A stretch of DNA of 64,000 nucleotides from assembly GCA_044221315.1 (NCBI GenBank), contig JBGAPK010000004.1, positions 124,001 through 188,000 on the forward strand. The letters are read 5' to 3'. Under the pieces are notes generated by a model. The model saw only the letters and a program-made list of their open reading frames with translations. It was not told where the DNA came from and searched no databases. A program made the translations under genes and the position numbers. Numbering within the stretch: position 1 is the first letter of the stretch; every line of letters starts with the position of its first letter. This stretch comes from JAFEBO01 sp044221315 (GTDB taxonomy: Bacteria > Planctomycetota > Phycisphaerae > Phycisphaerales > UBA1924). Positions 1-7,509 of this stretch are shown here, one piece after another.

Positions 1-1
1 G

Positions 2-412
2 CCCGAGTGCGATCTTGTGCTGGTGATCGGGTCGAAGAACTCTTCGAACTCGGTGCGGCTGACGGAGATCTCGCAGAACGTGGGGACGCCGGCGCGGCTC
101 ATCGATGACGTGAGCGAGGTGGACTGGTCGTGGTTCAAGGGGGATGAGACGGTGATGGTGACGGCGGGTGCGTCGGCACCGGAAGACCTGGTGGCGGAGT
201 TGTGCCGCTCGCTCCTGGCGCGGTTCGGGGGGGAACTCGAGCAACGCGAGATCTTCAACGAGGATGTTGAGTTCGGGCTGCCGGCATCGCTGAAGCGGAT
301 GGGGAAGGCGCGTGGGGTGGATCTGGATCAGTCGCGGATTCGGGTGGGCGCGCCGACGATTACGCGCGAGGCGTACGGGGCGGTGGCGCTGACGGTGAGT
401 GCGCGGAAATAG
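2..412 (+). CDS. ispH: 4-hydroxy-3-methylbut-2-enyl diphosphate reductase, C-terminal part
   Basis: This is the 3' end of a gene that starts before the window; the frame is open from base 2 to the TAG at 410-412. The motifs LVIGSKNSSNS and VTAGASAPEDLV are those of the last domain of IspH (LytB), the iron-sulfur enzyme that makes IPP and DMAPP in the last step of the MEP isoprenoid pathway. The end, GLPASLKRMGKARG onward, runs somewhat past the usual IspH C-terminus. The next gene is convergent and ends 58 bp away. The family call is strong, but the first iron-sulfur ligands cannot be checked because they lie outside the window. Confidence 0.92.
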   Translation, partial: PECDLVLVIGSKNSSNSVRLTEISQNVGTPARLIDDVSEVDWSWFKGDETVMVTAGASAPEDLVAELCRSLLARFGGELEQREIFNEDVEFGLPASLKRMGKARGVDLDQSRIRVGAPTITREAYGAVALTVSARK

Positions 413-469
413 AATAGCAGAGCGGCAGATTCGCAGATCGGCAGATGACGTCGAGCCGGCGGGCCGGCT

Positions 470-1495
470 CTACGCGGCGACGCGGCCGGCGACCTCGGAC
501 TGCGCGGCCTCAACCAAGGCGTTGTGCCAAGTCCAGCGTTTGAGCAGGAGGAACTGCTGGAGGAGCATTTTGAGAAGGATGCTCTCGTGCGGGCCATCGA
601 CTGTGGATGCAGGGATCGCGGAGAGTTGAAGGAACGACTCGCGGAGGCGGTCGGCCGCGGCGCGTTCGTGGGTGATGAAGGCGCGGGAGTAGTTGAGTTC
701 GTCGGGGTGGGTGATGTCGCGGCCGAAGCAGGACCGTGCGAAGGCGGGGTTGGCGCGGGCGAAGTGCCAGGCGGCGGTGCCGAGGTTGTGCTCGCGGGTA
801 AGGAGGTCTTGCGGCTGGTAGAAGTGCTCGTGCTCGGCCCAAGCTTTGGGACAGTAGAGGACGGGGGTCTTGAAGCGGTCGGCGAGGCGGAAGCCCAGTT
901 CGATGTCTTCGTAGCCGTAGAGGCGATGGCCGGCGTGGAAGCCCCCCACTTCGCGCACGAGATCGGTGCGGGCGGAGAAGTTGAGGCCGAAGCAGTGGCG
1001 GTAGCCCCAGTCGCGGCTGGGGTCCGGGGGCGCGGCATCCATGACGTCGTAGAAGAAGACCATTGAGGTCTTGCGGACGAGGCGGTCGAGAAGTGATTCG
1101 TTGTCGCGCCGGCAGAAGGGAGAGGAGCCGACGATGATGGCTGGGTTGGCTGTGCCGCGCTCCTGGTGGGCGCTGATGTGGGCGGCGACGAAGCCTGGGA
1201 CAGGGCGGATGTCGTCGTTGAGGCTGATGAGGAGGTTGCCGCGGGCGCGGGCGAGCATGCGGTTGCGGACGAGTTGGAGGCCCTCACGCGGGCACTGCAT
1301 GAGGTCGAGGGTGGTCCTGGTGCCGGAGCGCAGCCACAGCGTGCGGGCGGCGGCTTCGGCGGTTGGGTCGGGTCCGTCGAAGCCGACGATCACTTCGAAT
1401 TGGGTTGGGTCGAAGGTCTGGGCCGCGAGGCACTCGAGGCAGCGGGAGAGCTTGTCGGAGCGGGCGAACGTTGGAATCAGGACGCTGGCGAGCAT
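470..1495 (-). CDS. glycosyltransferase family 2
   Basis: A 341-aa protein with a GT-A fold N-terminus: SVLIPTFARS at residues 4-13, GFDGPDP at 38-44 and the metal-binding acidic motif LNDDIRP with D94/D95. A later GYEDIELGFRL motif (E196, D197) resembles the C-terminal GWGGED-type motif of galactosyltransferase-like GT2 enzymes. It should transfer a sugar from a nucleotide donor to an unknown acceptor in the cytoplasm. No transmembrane segment is evident. It is transcribed away from rlmN, and a perfect hairpin lies between the two starts. The donor and acceptor cannot be told from sequence. Confidence 0.85.
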   Translation of the reverse strand: MLASVLIPTFARSDKLSRCLECLAAQTFDPTQFEVIVGFDGPDPTAEAAARTLWLRSGTRTTLDLMQCPREGLQLVRNRMLARARGNLLISLNDDIRPVPGFVAAHISAHQERGTANPAIIVGSSPFCRRDNESLLDRLVRKTSMVFFYDVMDAAPPDPSRDWGYRHCFGLNFSARTDLVREVGGFHAGHRLYGYEDIELGFRLADRFKTPVLYCPKAWAEHEHFYQPQDLLTREHNLGTAAWHFARANPAFARSCFGRDITHPDELNYSRAFITHERAAADRLRESFLQLSAIPASTVDGPHESILLKMLLQQFLLLKRWTWHNALVEAAQSEVAGRVAA

Positions 1496-1534
1496 GGGGG
1501 GAATATCGGTTCAGCGAAGGGAGAAAGTCAAACA

Positions 1535-1554
1535 CACCGCCCGGAAGGGCGGTG
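1535..1554. repeat. short palindrome between glycosyltransferase and rlmN
   Basis: CACCGCCC, loop GGAA, GGGCGGTG: a perfect 8-bp stem closed by a GNRA-type tetraloop in the gap between two divergent genes. It has no T-run, so it is not an obvious terminator. It could be a small intergenic repeat or a leader hairpin of rlmN, which starts 17 bp downstream. Confidence 0.6.
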
Positions 1555-1571
1555 CCACATAACCTCTGTGG

Positions 1572-2747
1572 TTGAAGCACCCGACCAATCACATCTTTGA
1601 GTTTTCGCCAGAGACGCTGGGCGCGTGGTGCGAGGCACGGGGGATGCCGCCGTTCCGGGGGAAGCAGATCCTGGAGTGGGTGTATGAAAAGGGTGTGGTG
1701 GACCCGGTCGGGATGACGAGTCTGTCGCGACGGGATCAAGAGGTCGTCGCGGCGGAAATGACGTTTTTGTCCGGAGAGACGATCCGGCATCAAGAGGCGA
1801 GCGATGGGACGCAGAAGCTGTTGGTGCAGTGGGAGGATTTTGCGGCGACGCCCGTCGGAGCCGGAAAGACGCATGCGTTGCCGGTGCTCGATGCGGACCG
1901 GTTGCAGAGCAAGACGGCATCCTCCCTTCCCCCAACCCCCTCCCTCAGGGAGGGGGCTTCAGAGGATGCATCGCGCCAGACGGAGTGCGTGATGATTCCG
2001 ACGGAGATGCGCAAGACAGCGTGCATCTCGAGTCAGGTCGGGTGTCCGGTGGGGTGCAAGTTCTGTGCGTCCGGGCTCGGGGGGCTGGATGCGAATCTGT
2101 CTGCCGGGAGGATCGTGGAGCAGGTTTGGAGGCTTGGGCGGCTGAAGGACGTTGGACGCGTCAGCAACGTCGTGTTCATGGGGATGGGCGAGCCGCTGAG
2201 CAATTTCAAGAATGTGACCAATGCCATTCGGGTCATCACGGCGCTGTGGGGGCTCGGGATTTCGGCGCGGAAGGTGACGATTTCGACGGTTGGATTGCCG
2301 CAGGCGATCACGAAGCTGGCGGAAGAGTTTGATCAGCCAGTGACGCTGGCGCTGTCATTGCATGCGCCGAACGACTACATCCGGCGGAAGTTGATTCCGT
2401 GGGCGGAGTACACCTCGATCGATGAATTGCTCAAGGCGTGCCAGAAGTGGTTTGAGAAGACAGGGCGGGAGATCACGCTGGAATACACGCTGCTGCGGGA
2501 TGTGAACGATCGGCCCAAGCACGCGGAGGAGTTGGCGGAGATCGCCCAGACGATCCGGGCGAACGTGAACCTGATCCGGTACAACGAGGTCGAGGGGATC
2601 GAGTTTCAGCGGCCGCGGAATACGGACGTGCTGGAGTTTCAGAAGATCCTGCGGGCGAGCAATATCAATGTTCATATCCGGGCGAGCCGGGGCCGGGATA
2701 TCGCGGCGGCGTGCGGACAGTTGCGGCACGAGGCGACGGGCGCGTGA
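1572..2747 (+). CDS. rlmN: 23S rRNA (adenine2503-C2)-methyltransferase RlmN with an inserted segment
   Basis: Radical SAM methyltransferase that methylates A2503 of 23S rRNA and, in known family members, A37 of some tRNAs. The iron-sulfur motif is C158-PVG-C162-KF-C165. C151 (in TACISSQ) and C381 (in AAACGQL) fit the two catalytic cysteines of the family. The start is TTG; no in-frame ATG lies between it and the conserved region. About 40 residues (roughly 104-145) not found in a typical RlmN separate the DGTQKLLVQW strand from TECVMIP. Part of that segment is encoded by a nested palindrome at 1917-1969 and is read without a frameshift. All catalytic cysteines are intact, so the enzyme may still work. 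Confidence 0.95.
   Translation: MKHPTNHIFEFSPETLGAWCEARGMPPFRGKQILEWVYEKGVVDPVGMTSLSRRDQEVVAAEMTFLSGETIRHQEASDGTQKLLVQWEDFAATPVGAGKTHALPVLDADRLQSKTASSLPPTPSLREGASEDASRQTECVMIPTEMRKTACISSQVGCPVGCKFCASGLGGLDANLSAGRIVEQVWRLGRLKDVGRVSNVVFMGMGEPLSNFKNVTNAIRVITALWGLGISARKVTISTVGLPQAITKLAEEFDQPVTLALSLHAPNDYIRRKLIPWAEYTSIDELLKACQKWFEKTGREITLEYTLLRDVNDRPKHAEELAEIAQTIRANVNLIRYNEVEGIEFQRPRNTDVLEFQKILRASNINVHIRASRGRDIAAACGQLRHEATGA
1917..1969. repeat. nested palindromic element inside rlmN
   Basis: Outer arms GCATCCTC (1917-1924) and GAGGATGC (1962-1969) are perfect inverted repeats. They enclose inner arms CCCCCTCCCT (1936-1945) and AGGGAGGGGG (1947-1956). The element is translated as part of rlmN, giving a Pro/Ser-rich stretch around SLPPTPSLREG. 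The core CCCAACCCC...GGGAGGGGGCTT is close to the intergenic element at 29445-29476. This looks like an intergenic-type repeat that landed in a coding region without breaking the frame. Confidence 0.8.
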
Positions 2748-3484
2748 GTGCAGAAACCGGTTCAGACTGGATGCAACGGTTTGAGCCGTACTCGGCGACG
2801 CACGGGTTCATGATCGGGCTGTTTGCCGTGTCGGTCGCTGTGGCGTGCGGGGCGGGTTTGATGCTTGCTCCGGGAGCGCGACGACGGTTTGAGGTTGTGC
2901 TGGGTGGCTTCATGCTTGCGATCGGGGTGTGGTATCAGCTCTGGTGGTGGTTGCCCGAGCACTTCGACATTCAGAGATCGCTGCCGCTGCATGTGTGTGA
3001 TGTGATGTCGATCGTGGCGCCGCTGGGGCTGTTGCTGGGCGGGCGGCTTTTCCGGTCGCTAACGGTGCTCTGGGGTCTGGCGTTCTGCACGCAGGCGTTC
3101 ATCAAGCCCCTGGCGGGATTCGGTCCGGGGCATGTGCAGTTCTGGGGATTCTGGCTGTCGCACGGGATTGTGGTGCTGACGGCGCTGTACCTGATCACGG
3201 TGCGCGGATATCGGCCGGCATGGAGGGACTACGGGCTGGTTTCGATCATTGCGTATTCCTATTTCGCGATTCTGTTCATCATCGATTGGAAGTTCGGATT
3301 GAATTACGGGTATGTGGGGCGCGGATCGGTCACGGGGGAGACGTTTGCGGACCGGCTGGGGTCGTGGCCATTGCGGGTGGTTTGGATTGCGCTGATCGGG
3401 CAGACGATGCTGACGGCGGTGATGGTCGTGAAGTGGTTGCCGCGGAAAGACCGCCGGGACGGCGACGGGGGCGCAAAGGATTGA
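2744..3484 (+). CDS. YwaF/TMEM164-like integral membrane protein
   Basis: A 246-aa multi-pass membrane protein of the TIGR02206/YwaF type. The family hallmark LPLHVCDVMS sits in the third hydrophobic segment. About six or seven membrane segments can be seen. The GTG at 2744 overlaps the rlmN stop (GTGA), suggesting translational coupling; an ATG at 2771 is an alternative start. Eukaryotic TMEM164 relatives have been linked to phospholipid acyl transfer, but the bacterial role is unknown, so only the family is claimed. Confidence 0.8.
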   Translation: MSAETGSDWMQRFEPYSATHGFMIGLFAVSVAVACGAGLMLAPGARRRFEVVLGGFMLAIGVWYQLWWWLPEHFDIQRSLPLHVCDVMSIVAPLGLLLGGRLFRSLTVLWGLAFCTQAFIKPLAGFGPGHVQFWGFWLSHGIVVLTALYLITVRGYRPAWRDYGLVSIIAYSYFAILFIIDWKFGLNYGYVGRGSVTGETFADRLGSWPLRVVWIALIGQTMLTAVMVVKWLPRKDRRDGDGGAKD

Positions 3485-3625
3485 ATTGAATCGCCGCCTT
3501 GCGGCTTGATTCATCGCGGCGACGCACCCGGGGGTTGGCGCGCCGGGCTCCAGGCGGACGCCGCTCCGCAGGTTGATGTGGACACGACGACACGCTGGGA
3601 TCCGAATCGTCTAGACTGGGCGGCG

Positions 3626-4765
3626 ATGATCGGACTGTGCTTTGGTCTCATTCTTGTGGCGATGGCGATCTGCGTGCCGCTGTGCGCGGTGCTGGTGCGG
3701 GTTGGTCACCGTCTGGAGATGTTCGACTCGCCGGGAGTGTCGGGGCAAGTCAAGGACAAGCCCAGGCGGGTCCCCAACACGGGCGGGATCGCGATCTTCT
3801 GGTCGATCGCCCTGCCGGTCGTGGCCGTGCTGATCGCGGCGAGTGCTTGGCCGGACGTTCTGCCCGAGGCTGCGCGGGGGCAGGTTTCCTATGTAATCGG
3901 GAAGTCGCGACTGGCGCTTGTCTTGCTGGGCGGGATGGCGGTTCTGCACATCATGGGGCTGATCGACGATCGGAGGCCGTTGCCGCCGGTCCCGAAACTG
4001 CTGCTGATGCTGATCCCGGCGTTTGCCGCCCCCCTGTTCACAGACACCCGGCTCCTGACGCTGCTCGATGCGCATGTCGGCGGCGCGTGGCTGAGCGTTT
4101 TGATCACAGCGGCGTGGTTCCTGGCCGTGACGAACGCGATGAACTTTCTCGACAACATGGACGGGCTCTCGGCGGGGATCGCGACGATCGCGGCATCGTG
4201 CCTGCTAACTGTGACGATCGAGAAGCACCAGTGGCTTATCGCGGGGTGCCTGGCGCTCATGATCGGGGCGTGCGTCGGGTTCCTGTTTTTCAACGCGCCG
4301 CGAAAAGGCGGGGCGAGACTTTTTATGGGGGATGGGGGCAGCTTGATCGTCGGGTATCTGCTCGCGTTCGTGACGGTGCGGGTGACGTATTACGACCCGG
4401 CGCAGGCGCAGGGATCGCACTTTCATGCGGTGCTCATGCCGCTGGTGGTGTTGGCGGTGCCGCTGTATGACCTGGTGGTGATTACGGCGGTGCGGCGCTG
4501 GCAGGGGAAGTCGCCGCTGGTTGGAGATATGAACCACGCGTCGCACCGGCTGGTCCGACGTGGACTCTCGAAGGCGAGCGCGGTGTATGTTCTTTGGGGA
4601 TTCACGCTGGTGACGGGACTGGCGGGGATCGGCCTGGCGAAGGCGGAGCCGGGCGGGGCGGCGGTCATCGGCGCGGCAGTCCTTGCGTTGCTCGGAGTGC
4701 TGGCTGTCTTTGAGTACGCGAGCCGCGGAGCGATCTCGGAAGCGCCGCGGGAGCGTGCGGCGTGA
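3626..4765 (+). CDS. polyprenyl-phosphate N-acetylhexosamine-1-phosphate transferase (WecA/TagO/MraY family)
   Basis: A 379-aa membrane enzyme that starts assembly of a lipid-linked surface glycan by moving a sugar-1-phosphate from a UDP-sugar to undecaprenyl phosphate. The motifs LIDDRRPLPP, NAMNFLDNMDGLSAG and GDGGSLIVGYLLA carry the conserved acidic residues, and ASHRLVRRGLS is the HxxxR-type loop. About ten membrane helices are predicted by eye. The start at 3626 (MIGLCFGL) puts the first helix at the N-terminus; an in-frame ATG at 3506 would add 40 non-conserved residues. It is coupled by a 4-bp overlap to an O-antigen-ligase-like gene, so it is more likely WecA-like than MraY. The exact sugar is unknown. 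Confidence 0.88.
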   Translation: MIGLCFGLILVAMAICVPLCAVLVRVGHRLEMFDSPGVSGQVKDKPRRVPNTGGIAIFWSIALPVVAVLIAASAWPDVLPEAARGQVSYVIGKSRLALVLLGGMAVLHIMGLIDDRRPLPPVPKLLLMLIPAFAAPLFTDTRLLTLLDAHVGGAWLSVLITAAWFLAVTNAMNFLDNMDGLSAGIATIAASCLLTVTIEKHQWLIAGCLALMIGACVGFLFFNAPRKGGARLFMGDGGSLIVGYLLAFVTVRVTYYDPAQAQGSHFHAVLMPLVVLAVPLYDLVVITAVRRWQGKSPLVGDMNHASHRLVRRGLSKASAVYVLWGFTLVTGLAGIGLAKAEPGGAAVIGAAVLALLGVLAVFEYASRGAISEAPRERAA

Positions 4766-7155
4766 GCGATGAGACCGGCGAACAGCGTCTGGCGGCGCAG
4801 CGGGAACTGCTGGAGGGGCTGACGCGCGTCGGCGCGGGGCTCCTTGTGGCGCTCGCGGTTCTCAAGGCGAGCGTGCCGCTGGTGGTGTTTCCCGCGTGGG
4901 ATATGGACCCGCTGACGATGGCGGCCCCGGTGGTCGGGCTTGGGCCGACGGCGACACTGGCCATCGACTGCGCGATGATCACGCTGTCGGGTGCGATCCT
5001 CGCGTTGGCGGCGCCGCTGGTTGGACGAGTGCATTTCTTGGTGGTCCTGCTTCTCCTGGCGGGGTTTGGGGCGGCGGCGTGGCACGGGCTGTTTGCGCCG
5101 GGGGCGACGCGAGCAAACTTTCTGGTTGGTGCGTCGTGGTGCGGGGCGATTGCGAGCGCGGTGGCGCTGGCGCACGCGGCACGGCTGGATTCGGTGCGGC
5201 GCGTCGGTGCGGCGGTGGCGCTCGGCTTTCTGGGGCTGCTGGCGCTGAAGGGCGCGGCGCAGGTGTGGGTCGAGTTTCCGCAGATGGTGGCGGATTACAA
5301 CGCGAATCGGGCGGCCATCCTGGCGGCTCACGGATGGACGCCGGACTCGTTTGCGGCCAAGACGTTCGAGCGCCGGATGAACGACCCGTCGGCGACGGGG
5401 TGGTTCGGGCTGTCCAACGTGCTGGCGACGTTCGGTGCCGCGGGAGCCGGCGCGTTTCTTCTGATGGCATTGGCGAGTGGATCGAACAGTGCTCGCAGGG
5501 CCGGCGCGGTGCTGGGAATCGGGCTTGGGCTGCTGTGCGTGTACATGGCTGGGAGCAAGGGCGGATGGGTCGCGGCGGCGGTTTCGTGCGGGATGGCGGT
5601 TGTGGGGATTAGGTTGGCGGGCTCGAGCGCGCGGCGCGGGGCCGGGCTGATGGTGCTGGTGCCGCTGGCGGCGCTCTTGGCGGTCGGCGTCCGCGGGCTT
5701 CTGGGGGGTCGAGTTGGTGAACTCTCGCTGCTGTTTCGGTCGCAATACCTGAATGCCGCGGCGACGATCTTCTCGAAGAACTGGGCGAGCGGGGTCGGGC
5801 CGGCGGGGTTCAAGGACGCGTACCTGATGGCGAAGAACCCCCTGAGCCCGGAGGAAGTGGCAAGTCCGCACAGTGTTCTGTTTGACTACGCGGCGACTCT
5901 GGGAATCGCGGGAGTCTTGTGGGGGGTGTTGTGGTTCACGCTTGTCGGGCTCGCGGGCGCGGGGCTCGTGCGGGAAGAACCGGGTGCTGAGGCAACGCGT
6001 GGCGACCGTGGGACAGCGCGGTTGGCAATGATCCTGCTGGCGGCGGTGGTCATCGCCGGGGCGTGGATTGAGGCGGCGATCGCGACGAATGCGAACGGCA
6101 TCGTGCGGATCGGCGGGCTGCTGCTTGGGTGCGTCCTGGCGTGGTGCGTCTGCGGGGCCGGAGGGGGGACCCTGCGTCGTGCGCTGGCTGCGGGCGCCGG
6201 AGCGCTCGCGTTTCACGCGATGATCGAGGTGACGCCTGTGCAGCAGAGCTCGGCAGGGCTGTACGGGTGTTTGCTGGGGCTTGCCGCTGCGGGTGTCCCG
6301 GAGGGTTCGCCGGTGCGGCGAGGGGTTTTCGTGCGGGCGGTGCCGGGGCTCTCGATCGCGATCGCTGGGATGGGTGCGAGCCTGATGATCGCGGGCGTGC
6401 AGCGTTGGGAGGGATTTCTGCGCGGTGGCGCGGAGAGGCTCGAGCCGATCGCGGATATCGCCCAGCAGGTGAACGATGCGGCGCGAAGAGAAGAGGATCA
6501 GGCGGCCGTGCGGAAGGCGGCCGAAGAACTTTCACGGATTCTCGGGGCGAACGTGGAGCCGAACTCGAATGGAGTCCGGCGTGGGTTGCTTCTGGCCCGG
6601 CGCAAGGCCGGCGACGAAGCAATGGTGGACCTGCTGCTTGCGATCGCGGCGGATCCAACGGACTACGAGACGCGTCAGGCGGCATCCCACCTCGCGCTGG
6701 CGCTCGGAGAGATTGACCGTCAGCTGGGCGAATCGCCCGCGGATCATCTGCGTGAGGGATTGGCGCGGGCGGAAGAGGCGACGAAGCTTGGGCATCGGAG
6801 AGCCGCGGCGTGGGCTTGGCTGGCGACGGCTCGGGGGGGCGTCTACGAATTGGAAAAGAACCGCCGGATGCTCTGGCTTGCCGCGGAGGCCGCTCGGAAC
6901 GCCGCGACGTTTGACCCGTGGAATCCGACGCATGCCGCACGGTGCGCCAGGCTGGAGATAGCGCTCGGGAACAGCGAGGCGGCGCGCCAGTGGGCGACGC
7001 GGGCCTTGGAACTGGACGAGAACATGAGGCTTGATCCGCTGCGACGCTTTGAGAAAGCCGATCAGGATCTGATGCAGGGAATCGCCCACGGATTGCGATG
7101 GCAGCCCGTCGAGCCGGAGGGGCCCCGGCCGCCGGGTTCGGGAGGGGGAAAGTGA
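4762..7155 (+). CDS. O-antigen ligase/polymerase-like membrane protein with C-terminal TPR region
   Basis: A 797-aa protein. The first about 550 residues hold many hydrophobic segments, and the central region containing SKNWASGVGPAGFKDAY and ASPHSVLFDYAATLGIAG matches the Wzy_C/O-antigen ligase periplasmic loop pattern (G-x-G followed by H-x-x-x-x-x). The last about 220 residues are soluble, rich in Ala and Arg, and look like degenerate tetratricopeptide repeats. It starts with GTG at 4762, overlapping the stop of the WecA-like gene by 4 bp. It probably joins or polymerises glycan units outside the membrane. Whether it is a ligase or a polymerase cannot be decided from sequence. Confidence 0.72.
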   Translation: MSDETGEQRLAAQRELLEGLTRVGAGLLVALAVLKASVPLVVFPAWDMDPLTMAAPVVGLGPTATLAIDCAMITLSGAILALAAPLVGRVHFLVVLLLLAGFGAAAWHGLFAPGATRANFLVGASWCGAIASAVALAHAARLDSVRRVGAAVALGFLGLLALKGAAQVWVEFPQMVADYNANRAAILAAHGWTPDSFAAKTFERRMNDPSATGWFGLSNVLATFGAAGAGAFLLMALASGSNSARRAGAVLGIGLGLLCVYMAGSKGGWVAAAVSCGMAVVGIRLAGSSARRGAGLMVLVPLAALLAVGVRGLLGGRVGELSLLFRSQYLNAAATIFSKNWASGVGPAGFKDAYLMAKNPLSPEEVASPHSVLFDYAATLGIAGVLWGVLWFTLVGLAGAGLVREEPGAEATRGDRGTARLAMILLAAVVIAGAWIEAAIATNANGIVRIGGLLLGCVLAWCVCGAGGGTLRRALAAGAGALAFHAMIEVTPVQQSSAGLYGCLLGLAAAGVPEGSPVRRGVFVRAVPGLSIAIAGMGASLMIAGVQRWEGFLRGGAERLEPIADIAQQVNDAARREEDQAAVRKAAEELSRILGANVEPNSNGVRRGLLLARRKAGDEAMVDLLLAIAADPTDYETRQAASHLALALGEIDRQLGESPADHLREGLARAEEATKLGHRRAAAWAWLATARGGVYELEKNRRMLWLAAEAARNAATFDPWNPTHAARCARLEIALGNSEAARQWATRALELDENMRLDPLRRFEKADQDLMQGIAHGLRWQPVEPEGPRPPGSGGGK

Positions 7156-7509
7156 TCTCGCCGGGGCGGGGTATGGGCTTGATTCGGCGTGTGTCCGGTC
7201 TAGGATTCGCCTCGCATTTCCGAAGGAATTGACGGCCAATCCTGTCTATTTCTTTCGAGTTGGAACGGGCGTTACCGGTATGGACGAGGAAGAAGAAATC
7301 GCGGGGTGATCACCATTCCCCCACCTCCTCCCCGCGCCGTCTAGCGACCGGTCGCGGGGCCACCCGACACCCGTCCGCCTGAATCGAACACCGAACCTGT
7401 CGTTCCCCGGCCCGATTTGTGAGGCCGGAGACTCGAATCAAGTTACTCCCGCCGTCGGACCCGCCCAGGGGCGGTCGCCGAATCCGGCAAGAAGCACGAA
7501 GGAAGCCCC
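7156..7509 (+). other. leader region of fusA
   Basis: This 354-bp stretch has no convincing gene. It holds a stem CCCCGCG (7330-7336) / CGCGGGG (7353-7359) enclosing most of the palindrome GCGACCGGTCGC (7344-7355). A Shine-Dalgarno-like GAAGGAAG lies just before the fusA ATG. The length fits a promoter plus a long 5' leader. No known riboswitch or ribosomal-protein leader was recognised. Confidence 0.4.

Noticed and set aside
7156..7509. A riboswitch or ribosomal leader before fusA
   Set aside because: Hairpins exist, but no known aptamer core or conserved leader pattern could be recognised.
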